Assembly: GCA_027943245.1 (NCBI GenBank)
Contig: JANDJZ010000419.1
Span: 1 to 41,821, forward strand
Length of the DNA stretch: 41,821 nucleotides
Source of the DNA: Acanthamoeba sp. SK_2022b
Lineage: Eukaryota; Discosea; Longamoebia; Acanthamoebidae
Reading direction: 5' to 3'
Position 1 is the stretch's first letter, and every line of letters begins with the position of its first letter. The notes beneath the pieces are model-generated. The model made no database searches, was not told where the DNA came from, and saw only the letters and a list, made by a program, of their open reading frames with translations. The translations under genes were made by a program, and so were the position numbers. This document shows positions 1 through 8,443 of this stretch, in pieces.

Positions 1-2539
1 CCTGCCGCCAAGCCCTCCGCCTCACGAGCCCCTCCGGCCCGTCCGCCGCGCGTGGGGCGGGGGCGCCGTGCCGCTCGTGGCAGGGTCGCCTCTGCCCGAC
101 GTGGCCGGCTTCTCCTACTCCTCCTACCCGTCCACCATGCCCGCGCCCAACGCAACTCGACTTTCTGGCGAGAGCACGACAAAGGAAAAGGCCAACGAAG
201 AAGAAGTGCCCGAGGCGGCGGCACAGACCAGGGAAGAGGAGGAAGTGGAAGGGTGGATAAGCGTGCATAGCGCGCAGACTCAGGCCATCGCGCCTCTCCC
301 GCCCTCACCGCGCCCTTCTCCCGTGCCACAGCCGGAGGCACCGGAGGCAGCACACGCCGACTTGAGCGAGGCGGCAGTCGCTGCGGACGCGCCCCCGGCA
401 CCAACGGCGGTGGGGCCAGGCGCGTACGACATCGCCATCAGCGCCCCGTTCGACTTCCCGCGCGACGACACCCAAGGTTTAAACCTCCGCTCCGCGTGAG
501 GCGTATGGAGTTGCGCGCAGGGACTCACTGATGTCACTTTGTGCGGTGGTGCGGGAACCAGGTTTCTCTACCTTCTCGTCCAGCTATGCCGGCCGCCAAC
601 CTCAGTACACCCCCCTCTCTCGCGCATCAGGCCCGCTCATGGCTCCGTCTATGAGTTCTCACGCGGTGCCCGGGTGTGTGTATGTTTGTGGCGTGCACAG
701 AGGAAGACAGGATCAACGAGGCGAGCACGAGCACGGCACGGCGCTGTGGAGCAAGGTGGCCCTCCTCCCCGCCGGCCTCCTCTCGCACAGCGTCGAACTG
801 TTGGGCAACCGATCCGACACGCTCTACTTTGCCCAGGCCAAGCCCGGTCCAACCACGTACACTTTCCCGGTGTTGTGTGCCTAACTCACCCGCCAACCAC
901 TCCAGCAACGCAACTGGACTGACCTCTACTGACTTTGACCAGCGAGAATGCTGAAGCGTTTCCGGGCCTCCCGCGACAGTTTGAGGGGTCCGTGCGACCC
1001 TCCCGGCGGCCTCTCCCTCCCGACAGCAGCACACGCCGTCCGCTCTCCGGCGTTTCCACCAGCACCCACACGCTCGGCGACTACGCTCTCTCACCAGAGG
1101 ACCAGGTGAGCGACCACACGCCACACACTACACACACGTCTGCGCGTGCATGTATTAACGCTCGGCTCGTCGCATGCCTACGCCCCATGCGATAGGCGTT
1201 CTGGCAAGATCGTGAGGGGTCGGTGGTGCGCGTCCAGTCGTGGTTTCGCCGCAGGCAAGCGATGCGAGCCTATCTCTGCCACAGTGCGCTTCCCCCCCCC
1301 CCCAAACCCATTCTCCTCCCGTGCACTCGGCGCGTGTGGGTTCGCTAGTTCGTTTGGCTCAACTCGACTCATTGCGCGTGGCCCCCCGTCTATCTATACG
1401 TGTCTGGACAGGGCAGCGATACCGGATCGCGCTCGAGCTATGGACGACCGAACAGACCTACATCAAGGCCCTCCAGCAATGCACGCAAATACGGAAGAGA
1501 CTCGAGACCCAGCCAAAGCCCATCCTGAGCCCGCTCGAGATCAAGGTCGGTTCATCTCTACTCACACCAACTCATCACTTGTTATTTACTTGTCTTTTTT
1601 CAAATTATATATTTATGTATTTATTTATCAGACGAACTGTTCGTCTAATCGAATTTAATTAACTTGAACGCGATACAGACAATCTTTTCTGAAACCGAGA
1701 CCATTCTCCTCTACGCAACGGTGCTCGAGGGCAAGCTACGACAGCAGCTTGAGCACTGGCACGTCGACCAAACGCTGGCTCACGTCTTCACCGAAATCGT
1801 AACTGCCCCTCCCCTCACTCCGCCCCGCATCGTGTAGCAATTCAACACACAAGTCGTCCACTCACTCTCACTCATTCGGCCATCTCTCCTCTGGCTCTCT
1901 CTCTCTCTCTCTCTCTCTTGTTGTAGCAACCATTTTTCAAGGTCTACAATCGCTACATGATCCAGTACAACGCCTCGCTCACGACCTTCAAGAACGCGCT
2001 CCATAGCTCGGCCTTCCAGCAGTTCTTGCAGGTCCGTTAGCCGCCACCGCGCGCGCGACACGCCTCGCCGATTTTCTCCTAACGCACGCTTTCGTTTTAT
2101 GGTCGACAGGCCTGCGCCGAAGACTTTGTTCACAACGACATCCCCTCCATCCTCATCATGGTACCCCCAACCCCCCTCCCGTCGTGTCATGTGCGCGTGG
2201 GTGTGCGTTATGATGTCGCGCGAATGTTGGAGTCGGCAAAATTGTTTATTTGCTTGTTTATTTGTTTATTTTAATTATTTTTTATCATATACAGCCGGTG
2301 CAGAGGATCCCGCGATACATCCTGCTCCTGAACACGCTGGTGGCGCACACGCCGGCCGCCCACACCGACTACGCCGACCTGTGCCAGGCGCTCGACATCA
2401 TGAAGCGATTCACGGAATCGGCCAACCAGACGCAACGCAACTACGAGCGATACCAGGCCATCCTCCGCCTGCACGAGCTCCTCCAACCCCAGATCCCCGT
2501 ACGCTCGCTCCACGTGCTCTGAGGCTTTGTGCTGTGCCC

Positions 2540-2612
<73 letters not shown>

Positions 2613-3133
2613 GTGTGCATAAACTGACACGACACGAGGCAGAATCTGGTGGTGCCATCCCGAGTGTTTCAGGGCGCCGGGTCGCTCCTGCTTCACGACG
2701 GCTCGCGCGTCATGCGCCGCAATCAGCGCAAGGTGAGGCAGGTCTTCCTCTTCAACGACCTCCTGCTCGTCACCAAGCACCTCCGGTCGGAGAACAAGTA
2801 TCACCTCAAGGTGCTCGTCTTCCTCGCCAGCATACAGCTCGACCACAACCCGCCCGTCCCTGGTAACCTCTCCCCCCCGCTCTCCCCACCGCCCCCTCCC
2901 ACTCCCAACTCCCTCCCATTGCGGGGCGGGCTCGGCTTGACGCATGCGCACGTTGTCGCGTCGACATAGGCGAGGAGGGGGAGCGCTGCTTCCTCCTGCG
3001 GAGTCGGCAGAGACCGGAGCAGTCGTTGCTGCTGGAGGCGCGGAGCATGGAGGACAAGATGGCGTGGGTCATCGCCCTCGAGCGCGCCACCTACCGGCTG
3101 GCCCAACCGCGCACCGCGCGAAGTCAGCCATGA
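1..3133 (+). CDS. Rho-family guanine nucleotide exchange factor, DH-PH (5' end outside window)
   Basis: This gene should catalyse GDP/GTP exchange on Rho/Rac GTPases at the membrane. The reading frame is open from base 2, so the N-terminus is missing. The first visible part (to about 475) is Pro/Ala/Glu-rich and disordered. The DH domain begins near 1410 (WTTEQTYIKALQQC) and continues through exons near 1680-1798, 1927-2032, 2110-2160 and 2296-2499. It includes the hallmark helix PVQRIPRYILLLNTL. A PH domain follows (about 2643-2861 and 2971-3133), with VFLFNDLLLVTKHL and a C-terminal WVIALERATY helix. The stop is TGA 3131-3133. Introns are GT-AG. One holds a long (TG)n run at 2540-2611 and another a C-run near 1290. 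Exon borders in the disordered part (480-1110) are uncertain. The DH-PH assignment is firm; the target GTPase cannot be read from the sequence. Confidence 0.9.
2540..2611. repeat. (TG)n microsatellite in RhoGEF intron
   Basis: About 72 bp of near-perfect TG dinucleotides lie inside the intron between the DH and PH coding exons, with TG on the sense strand. Confidence 0.95.
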
Positions 3134-3511
3134 GAAGGAGCCCCCCCCCCCAATCCTGTTCCTTTAAACACAGACCAACGTAACGTGCACAAACCCCAGA
3201 GGACAGCCACACTGAGTGGCGGCGGGGACAGGCCGTCTCGGTGAGGTTTGCGAAACGCGAGTGACCGGCAATGCACGAAACTCACCCCAATTTGTGACCA
3301 GTTCACTTCCACACCGTGAGGGGCGTGCACGAAGGGACCAATGATCACTGGTCAGGGGAGTTTTCGCCCATTTTCCGACCTCCAATCGTCTGCCCTTTTG
3401 TCCGCCTGGCCGCTGATTGGTCCCCGGCTAGGTTAAAACGCCCAGTCCTTTTCACTCCAACCTCATCACCGCATCCTTCTCACGCGCTCTAGCTACCAGC
3501 CACCAACCACA
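3134..3511 (+). promoter_or_regulatory. RhoGEF 3' flank and putative promoter/5' UTR start of the secreted-protein gene
   Basis: No gene is seen here. A C-run follows the RhoGEF stop. The right part holds an inverted CCAAT box (GATTGGTCCC near 3415) and then pyrimidine-rich sequence (TCCTTTTCACTCC near 3446). The last 60 bp are CA-rich and match the composition of the 26 bp upstream of the ATG at 7777, on the other side of the retrotransposon. I infer that this is the promoter and first part of the 5' UTR of that gene, now separated from it. Confidence 0.5.
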
Positions 3512-3545
3512 ATTACCTGGAGGTAACGCCAGTTACTCTCCAGTC
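3512..3545 (+). other. Left outer end of DIRS element with short palindrome
   Basis: This is the unique end outside the terminal repeat. It contains a perfect 6-bp inverted pair, TTACCT-GG-AGGTAA (3513-3526), and the octamer AGTTACTC (3531-3538), which also occurs in the complementary reading of the right end. It is a plausible recombinase binding/crossover site, by inference. Confidence 0.7.
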
Positions 3546-3627
3546 GAACGCTCTCTGCGTTGTTTTTTAGTATTTATTTCCTTAAAGAATAAATACTAAA
3601 AAACACGTCCAGTACAGCATCTTTCTT
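3546..3627 (+). repeat. Left inverted terminal repeat of DIRS element
   Basis: These 82 bp are the reverse complement of 7649-7730, with one difference (A at 3611 against G on the complementary reading). Inside is an AT-rich palindrome with 16-bp perfect arms (3563-3578 and 3588-3603) around a 9-nt loop. Confidence 0.95.
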
Positions 3628-3677
3628 TTTTGCTTCCTCGTCTGCGTGGGCCACCGTTCGTCGGGCAACTAAGTTGG

Positions 3678-4586
3678 ATGAACAACTCTTCTTCTTCATC
3701 CTCTTCCAATTCGTCAGACGAAGAACGCGACATGTCCTCTGACATCAAAATATCTGAGCTCAAGGCTAACATCCTTGAGATGGTCAACGCGGCCCTCTCT
3801 GCCTTCGCGGCAGGGGACCCAACTGGCTCGGCGAGAGGTAAGGAAGCGGACCGTCCGGCCCCTCCTACTGAGACGCCTTTGCCCACAGTCACGTTGGCTC
3901 CAAGCCTGTCCGGCCCCCCAGCTCCTTCTGAGGCCAGACCTCGCTCAACCCCAACCATGACCCAGGCCCCAGCTATGCATCAGACGGATGGGGAAGCAGT
4001 CGCCGCCTACATCACTTCAGCTTCCCTCTTCACATCTGATCTGGACGACCGCCTACGCGCTATCCGTCGCCAGGTGCAGTCTGTCCCTGTAGCCAACGGT
4101 GTTGCCTTCCCCCAATCCTCCAACATCGGCCTTTCCAAGGAGGAGAAGGCGGCTGTGGCCCGTCTGCAGGAGGCGTTCAAGCTCTTCCGCACGATCCTGC
4201 AGATCACCGCTCGCTTGTCCCTTCGCTACCCTGACGCGGCGGAGGAAGCTGAGGATATCGCTACCACCGCCCTCATTGGTATGCGCACCCAGCTGCGGGC
4301 GCAAGACGAGATGTGGATGACCAAGGCCCTTCCCACTGAGGCGCTGCCTACCTTCCGCGCCCTGGAGGGGTCAACCACCCTCGCCAAGGACCGCGATCGC
4401 TTTTTTGGAGCACTCAAGTTCGCGGCCCTAAAACAGCAAGCCTCAAATAAGGCTCCTGCGAAATCTCCTGGCAAGTGGAAGAACTCCAGCTCCGCCACTT
4501 CGCCAGCGTCATCCAAGGGCAAGCGCCCTTTCCATAACAAGAACTCTTCTGGCCATGGCGCGGGCTCCAGCGCCACCCACGATTAG
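3678..4586 (+). CDS. Gag-like protein of DIRS element
   Basis: This is a 302-residue ORF starting at the first ATG after the left repeat. The frame is open upstream to about 3630, but without an ATG. The N-terminus is a serine/asparagine tract followed by an acidic stretch (SSDEERD). A Pro-rich linker follows, then a predicted helical core (about residues 150-245) and a Lys/Ser-rich basic C-terminus (KGKRPFHNKNS). No CCHC zinc knuckle is present, as is usual for DIRS Gag-like proteins. The stop TAG is 4584-4586. It is identified mainly by position; its role would be RNA binding and particle assembly. Confidence 0.75.
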   Translation: MNNSSSSSSSNSSDEERDMSSDIKISELKANILEMVNAALSAFAAGDPTGSARGKEADRPAPPTETPLPTVTLAPSLSGPPAPSEARPRSTPTMTQAPAMHQTDGEAVAAYITSASLFTSDLDDRLRAIRRQVQSVPVANGVAFPQSSNIGLSKEEKAAVARLQEAFKLFRTILQITARLSLRYPDAAEEAEDIATTALIGMRTQLRAQDEMWMTKALPTEALPTFRALEGSTTLAKDRDRFFGALKFAALKQQASNKAPAKSPGKWKNSSSATSPASSKGKRPFHNKNSSGHGAGSSATHD

Positions 4587-4663
4587 TGCTTCCAACAGCC
4601 ACGCGGGCTCCCCTGTCCGGGGGGGAGATCCCGCACCCAAGCGCATTGCCAAGCGTGCCCATC

Positions 4664-6568
4664 ATGGGATCGTTTCGGCCACGCCTCGACCAGTGGCGAC
4701 AGGAGGGAGCATCACCGGCCCTCCTGCGTTGGATTCGTTATGGTGTCAAGCTGCCAATCTCGCAGCTCCCAGCTCTCCACTCAATGCGCAATCATCGCCT
4801 CACCAAAAGCCAGGCGGCTTGGGTGGATGGCGAGATTCAGCGTCTCCTTTCCAAGCGAGCCCTTCGAGAGCTTCTTCCCCACGAGCAGGCCTTCCTCTCT
4901 CCTATCGGCGTGGTGCCGAAGAAGAATGGCAAGTTTCGCCTGATCGTCGACATGCGAGTTCTCAACCGTTATGTCCATCCCCCCAAGTTCAAGTTCCAGT
5001 CGCTTCGGGACCTGGCGTCGCTTCTCCACCCAGGCGACTTCATGTTCACAATCGACTTCAAGGACAGCTTCTTTCACGCGGAGGTGCACCCAGCCCACCA
5101 ACATCTCCTGTCCATCTGCTGGAGAGGCCTCCACTATGCTTACCAGGGCTTCCCCTTCAGCCTGAACGCCTCGCCGTGGATTTTCACGAGGTTCGTGCAG
5201 ACCACCACACGGTCCTTGACGGCAAAAGGCGTGCGGTGCCTGGCCTACATGGACGATCTGATCGTCATGGCGGCCAGCTTGAGCGAGGCCTTGGAGAAAC
5301 GCGATCTCGTTCTCCATCACCTCTCCACCTTGGGCTGGCACATCAGCAAGGAGAAATCCTCTCTCCAGCCGAGCCAGTCCAAGGAGTTCCTCGGCCTGAC
5401 AGTGGACACGTCAGGCCCCGAGCCACGCTTTCGAGTTCCCCCGAACAAGGCTCACGCGCTGCGCCACGACATCGAGCGCCTGCTGCGCACACAAGCCCAG
5501 TGCGGAGTAGTCCCGGTGCGCAGAGCGGCAGCAGTGGCCGGCCACTGCTGCTCTCTGACCAGGGCAGTCCTCCCTGCACAGCTCCTCTTGCGCAACCTCT
5601 ACCGCGACATCAAGCGTCGCCGCGACTGGACGAGCAACGTGCGCCTGTCCTCCTCCTCCATCAGCGACCTGAAGGAGTGGCTGGCAGGCCTCTTGACATG
5701 GGACGGTCGTGTGGCATCAACGAGGCCACACGACGTGGTTCTCAACACCGACGCCTCCCTTACTGGGTGGGGCGCAGCTCTGAAGGGCTCGAGCGCTACT
5801 TCTGCGGGCTGGTGGCGCGGGAAACCACGCCATATCAACGAACTGGAGCTCAAGGCCGTGCTCCGCTCCCTGCGGTCCTTCCAGCCCTTGTTGCAGGGGA
5901 AGTCAATCCTGGTGCGCTGCGACAATGTCACGGCGGTCGCCTACATCAACAAGTTGGGCGGCCGCAACGTGGCGATGAACCAGACGATGCGCAAGATCTT
6001 GGCCTGGTGCGAGCGGCATCAGGCACAGCTGGTGGCTCGCCATCTGCCCGGCCTCGACAACAGCCGGGCAGATCTGTTGAGCCGCCTCTACCCTCAGCAC
6101 GAGTGGAGCCTGGCCGACGACCTCTTCGACATGCTGGACCAGCGCTGGGGTCCCCACACAGTGGACCGCATGGCGTCAGCCCAGAACGCCAGGCTGCCCC
6201 GCTTCAACAGCCGCTTCCACGAGGAGGGCGCGGAGGCAGTGGATGCGCTGACCCAGGACTGGCGCGGCGACAACAACTGGGTGGTGCCCCCTATCGCCCT
6301 GATCCCGAAGATCGTTGCTCTCCTTCAGCGCCAGCAAGCCCCGGCCACCATCATCGTGCCGGTTTGGGAGGGCAGGCAGTGGTTCCAGGACCTGATGGAC
6401 CTGTGCTCCGAGCCGCCAGTGCCCATCCCCAACCACCACACTTCGTTCAAGTGGACGCTGCCGGCACTGCCAGAACCGATCCACAACCCCTCTTGGCGCT
6501 GGATCGCCTGCAGGATATCTGGATCTCCAGGACTGCGGGGTGGTCTGAGCAGGCCCTGGCGATGCTAG
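4664..6568 (+). CDS. Reverse transcriptase/RNase H polyprotein of DIRS element
   Basis: The product is about 634 aa from the first in-frame ATG; the frame is open from 4586, right at the gag stop. RT motifs include FRLIVDMRVLN, FTIDFKDSFFHAEV (motif A Asp) and CLAYMDDLIVM (YMDD, motif C). RNase H follows, with acidic positions in VLNTDASLTGWGA, NELELKAVL, VRCDNVTAV and LDNSRADLLSR. After RNase H is a region with VDRMASAQNARLPRFNSRF, ALTQDW and WVVPPIALIPK, which resembles the Dam-methyltransferase-like region of DIRS elements, but with VPPI where NPPY/F would be expected. The stop TAG (6566-6568) overlaps the recombinase ATG. Confidence 0.93.
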   Translation: MGSFRPRLDQWRQEGASPALLRWIRYGVKLPISQLPALHSMRNHRLTKSQAAWVDGEIQRLLSKRALRELLPHEQAFLSPIGVVPKKNGKFRLIVDMRVLNRYVHPPKFKFQSLRDLASLLHPGDFMFTIDFKDSFFHAEVHPAHQHLLSICWRGLHYAYQGFPFSLNASPWIFTRFVQTTTRSLTAKGVRCLAYMDDLIVMAASLSEALEKRDLVLHHLSTLGWHISKEKSSLQPSQSKEFLGLTVDTSGPEPRFRVPPNKAHALRHDIERLLRTQAQCGVVPVRRAAAVAGHCCSLTRAVLPAQLLLRNLYRDIKRRRDWTSNVRLSSSSISDLKEWLAGLLTWDGRVASTRPHDVVLNTDASLTGWGAALKGSSATSAGWWRGKPRHINELELKAVLRSLRSFQPLLQGKSILVRCDNVTAVAYINKLGGRNVAMNQTMRKILAWCERHQAQLVARHLPGLDNSRADLLSRLYPQHEWSLADDLFDMLDQRWGPHTVDRMASAQNARLPRFNSRFHEEGAEAVDALTQDWRGDNNWVVPPIALIPKIVALLQRQQAPATIIVPVWEGRQWFQDLMDLCSEPPVPIPNHHTSFKWTLPALPEPIHNPSWRWIACRISGSPGLRGGLSRPWRC

Positions 6569-7500
6569 ACAGCGCGCTGGCGCCGGCTACGTGGCGCCAC
6601 TACCGCTCCTCCCTCATCCGCTTCCGTGACTTCTGTGAGCATGAGGGAGTGAGCTTCCCGCCTGAACGAGACGTTGCTGTTGCAACAATCGCTAACTTCA
6701 TCGAGATAGCAATGCGTGCCTGCCAACGCCCAGCATCGTCCATCAAGTCACACCTGGCGGCCGTCAGTACCTTGTACGAGCCGCTCAACCTGTTCCCAAC
6801 CCACGACCCGCTCATCAAGCGGCTTCGCCGAGCCCTGATCCGGGGTCGCACAAGACGCCCAATCGACCATGGCCACACGTTCGACCTCTCCAACCTGGCC
6901 GACCTCTTCCGCCGCTGGGGTGTGAACACACCCTTGCACAAGACACGCGCCAAACTCATTGCGCTCCTGTGCGTGTTGGGCGCCTTGCGGGTCTCTGCCG
7001 CCACTCTTCCCCTCTTCGACAGCGTCTCCATCATTGAGGAAGGCGACAAAGAGGCCCTGGTTGTCCCACTGACTGGCTTCAAGAACGACCTCTATGGTGA
7101 CGGCCACTCTGTGACCATCTACGAGTGTGCCGACAAGGCTCTCTGCCCTGTCGCTACCTTCCGTCGCTGGTCATCGCAGACTGCTCACCTCCGTGCCCGC
7201 GTCCGCGAGTGCCGCCTAGTCTTCAAGCTGGAGCCTCCCTACTCCAAGCTCTCCTTTGGGCGCTGTGCTGAGATCCTCAAGAGCGTGGCACGTGATGCGG
7301 ACCTTGATCCTTCCATGTTCACGGCACGCGCCTTCCACAAGTCAGGCGTCATGGCAGGCATTCATGCTGGCATCGATCCTGATGCCCTGTTCCGCCTGGG
7401 TGGCTGGAAGGATCCCAGCACCTTCTGGCGCCACTACATGGTGCGCCAGATCCCGTCTTCCTTCACAGATGTGCTCTTCAACGTGTCTGCCGACTCGTAG
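6562..7500 (+). CDS. Tyrosine recombinase of DIRS element
   Basis: This is a 312-aa reading from ATG 6562; the same frame is open back to an ATG at 4555. The N-terminal SAM-like/core-binding part starts with APATWRHYRSSLIRFRDFC. Catalytic signals are the box I Arg in LGALRVSAATLPLF and the terminal Tyr in FWRHYM. Between them, TARAFHKSGVMAGIHAG followed by FRLGGWKD fits box II, but the usual H-x-x-R reads R-x-x-H if aligned on LGGW. It should integrate the circular cDNA by strand exchange. The start overlaps the RT stop as ATGCTAG, which suggests coupled translation or use of the upstream start. Confidence 0.88.
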   Translation: MLDSALAPATWRHYRSSLIRFRDFCEHEGVSFPPERDVAVATIANFIEIAMRACQRPASSIKSHLAAVSTLYEPLNLFPTHDPLIKRLRRALIRGRTRRPIDHGHTFDLSNLADLFRRWGVNTPLHKTRAKLIALLCVLGALRVSAATLPLFDSVSIIEEGDKEALVVPLTGFKNDLYGDGHSVTIYECADKALCPVATFRRWSSQTAHLRARVRECRLVFKLEPPYSKLSFGRCAEILKSVARDADLDPSMFTARAFHKSGVMAGIHAGIDPDALFRLGGWKDPSTFWRHYMVRQIPSSFTDVLFNVSADS

Positions 7501-7526
7501 CAGGTTGCCAACGATTCTCTGCATGC

Positions 7527-7612
7527 AACAACGCAGAGAGCGTTCGACTGGAGAGTAACTGGCGTTACCTCCAGGTAATCTGAGTTACTCAGAAGGAGAA
7601 CGCTCTCTGCGT
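7527..7612 (+). repeat. Internal complementary region (ICR) of DIRS element
   Basis: These 86 bp follow the recombinase stop by 26 bp. Bases 7527-7579 are the exact complement of the left outer end and start of the left repeat (3512-3564). Bases 7578-7612 are the exact complement of 7716-7750. The two halves share the dinucleotide AT (7578-7579), which marks the circle junction. In DIRS elements this region is the template that restores the termini during cDNA synthesis. Confidence 0.95.
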
Positions 7613-7648
7613 GCTACCCTCCCGCCCTCCCTCCTACGCCTCGGAAGC

Positions 7649-7730
7649 AAGAAAGATGCTGTACCGGACGTGTTTTTTAGTATTTATTCTTTAAGGAAAT
7701 AAATACTAAAAAACAACGCAGAGAGCGTTC
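7649..7730 (-). repeat. Right inverted terminal repeat of DIRS element
   Basis: These 82 bp are the inverse of 3546-3627 with one mismatch, and contain the same AT-rich palindrome. Confidence 0.95.
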
Positions 7731-7750
7731 TCCTTCTGAGTAACTCAGAT
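7731..7750 (+). other. Right outer end of DIRS element with palindrome
   Basis: This end contains CTGAGT-A-ACTCAG (7736-7748), a perfect 6-bp inverted pair around one base. It parallels the palindrome at the left end and ends at the AT dinucleotide of the border. Confidence 0.7.
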
Positions 7751-7776
7751 CACTACCACCCAGAACCCAATCCACA

Positions 7777-8079
7777 ATGAAGTCGATCTTGGCTCTGCTC
7801 GGAGTGGCCTTGTGCCTCGTGGCCTGCCTCATGACCTCCTCGGTGAGCGCCAACGGCACCACTTCTACCGCGACCGTGACCGGCAGCTACATCGGCGAGC
7901 CCACAGTGACCCAGGTGACCTCCGCTGCGACCGCCACGCCCGTGGTTGTGGTCACTGCCCCGACCACCACCACAATCACGACGGCAGGGCTGTCGACCAA
8001 CAACAACAACGGAGCGGTGTTGTACCTGACCAGCGACTCGTCGTCTGCCTCGAGCCTTTCTCCCTTTTCCTTCTTCTAA
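7777..8079 (+). CDS. Small Thr/Ser-rich secreted protein
   Basis: This 100-aa ORF opens with a clear signal peptide: MKS, then the hydrophobic core ILALLGVALCLVACLM, with likely cleavage after SVSA. The mature part is low-complexity Thr/Ser/Val-rich with an Asn run (NNNN) and ends in a hydrophobic-aromatic SPFSFF. No family is recognised; it could be a surface or cell-wall component. Its ATG is only 26 bp from the right border of the DIRS element, and its natural promoter probably lies left of 3512. It may therefore be silent or driven from the element. No intron is needed. Confidence 0.6.
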   Translation: MKSILALLGVALCLVACLMTSSVSANGTTSTATVTGSYIGEPTVTQVTSAATATPVVVVTAPTTTTITTAGLSTNNNNGAVLYLTSDSSSASSLSPFSFF

Positions 8080-8443
8080 CTTGACCAGACGGTCATTCAC
8101 GATAACATCAAATTAAAACGACCATCAGGCTTTGCGCTGCATTCCCTACCCACTCCCACCATGGCTTAGAAGATGAATAAGATCTTAGGGCACCTGACAC
8201 CTTATCCACAACCACTTATCTTTTGCGTTTATCATCAAAGGCGTTCAACCACAGTGACAGTGTCCAGCTCTCCCCCCACCCGTCGTTCACCTTCACTGCA
8301 AGCCCACAGCGGGGACGACCAGGGTGCGCCCGTGGGCAAGGGTGACAAAGTGGGTGCTGTCTATACCCCGCTGAGCCAACCCGACGGCCAGATCTTGTAG
8401 TGGTCGCACAATCGGTCGATAGCCTGGCCCAGTTTCACACAGG
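8080..8443. other. Intergenic region between convergent genes
   Basis: This stretch holds the 3' ends of the secreted-protein gene (+) and the NAPE-PLD-like gene (-). A 75-codon + strand ORF at 8173-8400 has no recognisable domain. On the minus strand, about 8401-8470 reads VKLGQAIDRLCDHYKIW in a frame different from the last exon; it resembles an NAPE-PLD tail (see findings). Confidence 0.4.

Larger units (their letters stand above)
3512..7750 (+). mobile_element. DIRS-type tyrosine-recombinase retrotransposon, apparently complete
   Basis: The element is about 4.24 kb. It has 82-bp inverted terminal repeats (3546-3627 and 7649-7730) with one mismatch, unique outer ends, three ORFs (gag-like, RT/RNase H and tyrosine recombinase) and an internal complementary region at 7527-7612. 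This is the DIRS architecture: no LTRs, no DDE integrase, and no target-site duplication beyond the dinucleotide AT present at both borders. The internal complementary region matches the complement of 3512-3564 (53 nt, identical) fused to the complement of 7716-7750 (35 nt, identical), which fixes both borders. Known DIRS elements replicate through a circular DNA that the recombinase integrates. Intact ORFs and near-identical repeats suggest recent insertion. It lies between the RhoGEF gene and the secreted-protein ATG. Confidence 0.93.

Noticed and set aside
3512..7750. Classification as an LTR (Ty3/copia) or Ngaro element
   Set aside because: There are no direct LTRs, protease or DDE integrase, and no split direct repeats. 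Inverted terminal repeats plus an internal complementary region indicate the DIRS type.
7800..8100. Minus-strand ORF of 115 codons over the secreted-protein gene
   Set aside because: Gly/Arg/His-rich low-complexity mirror of the Thr/Ser-rich coding strand. The plus strand has a proper signal peptide.
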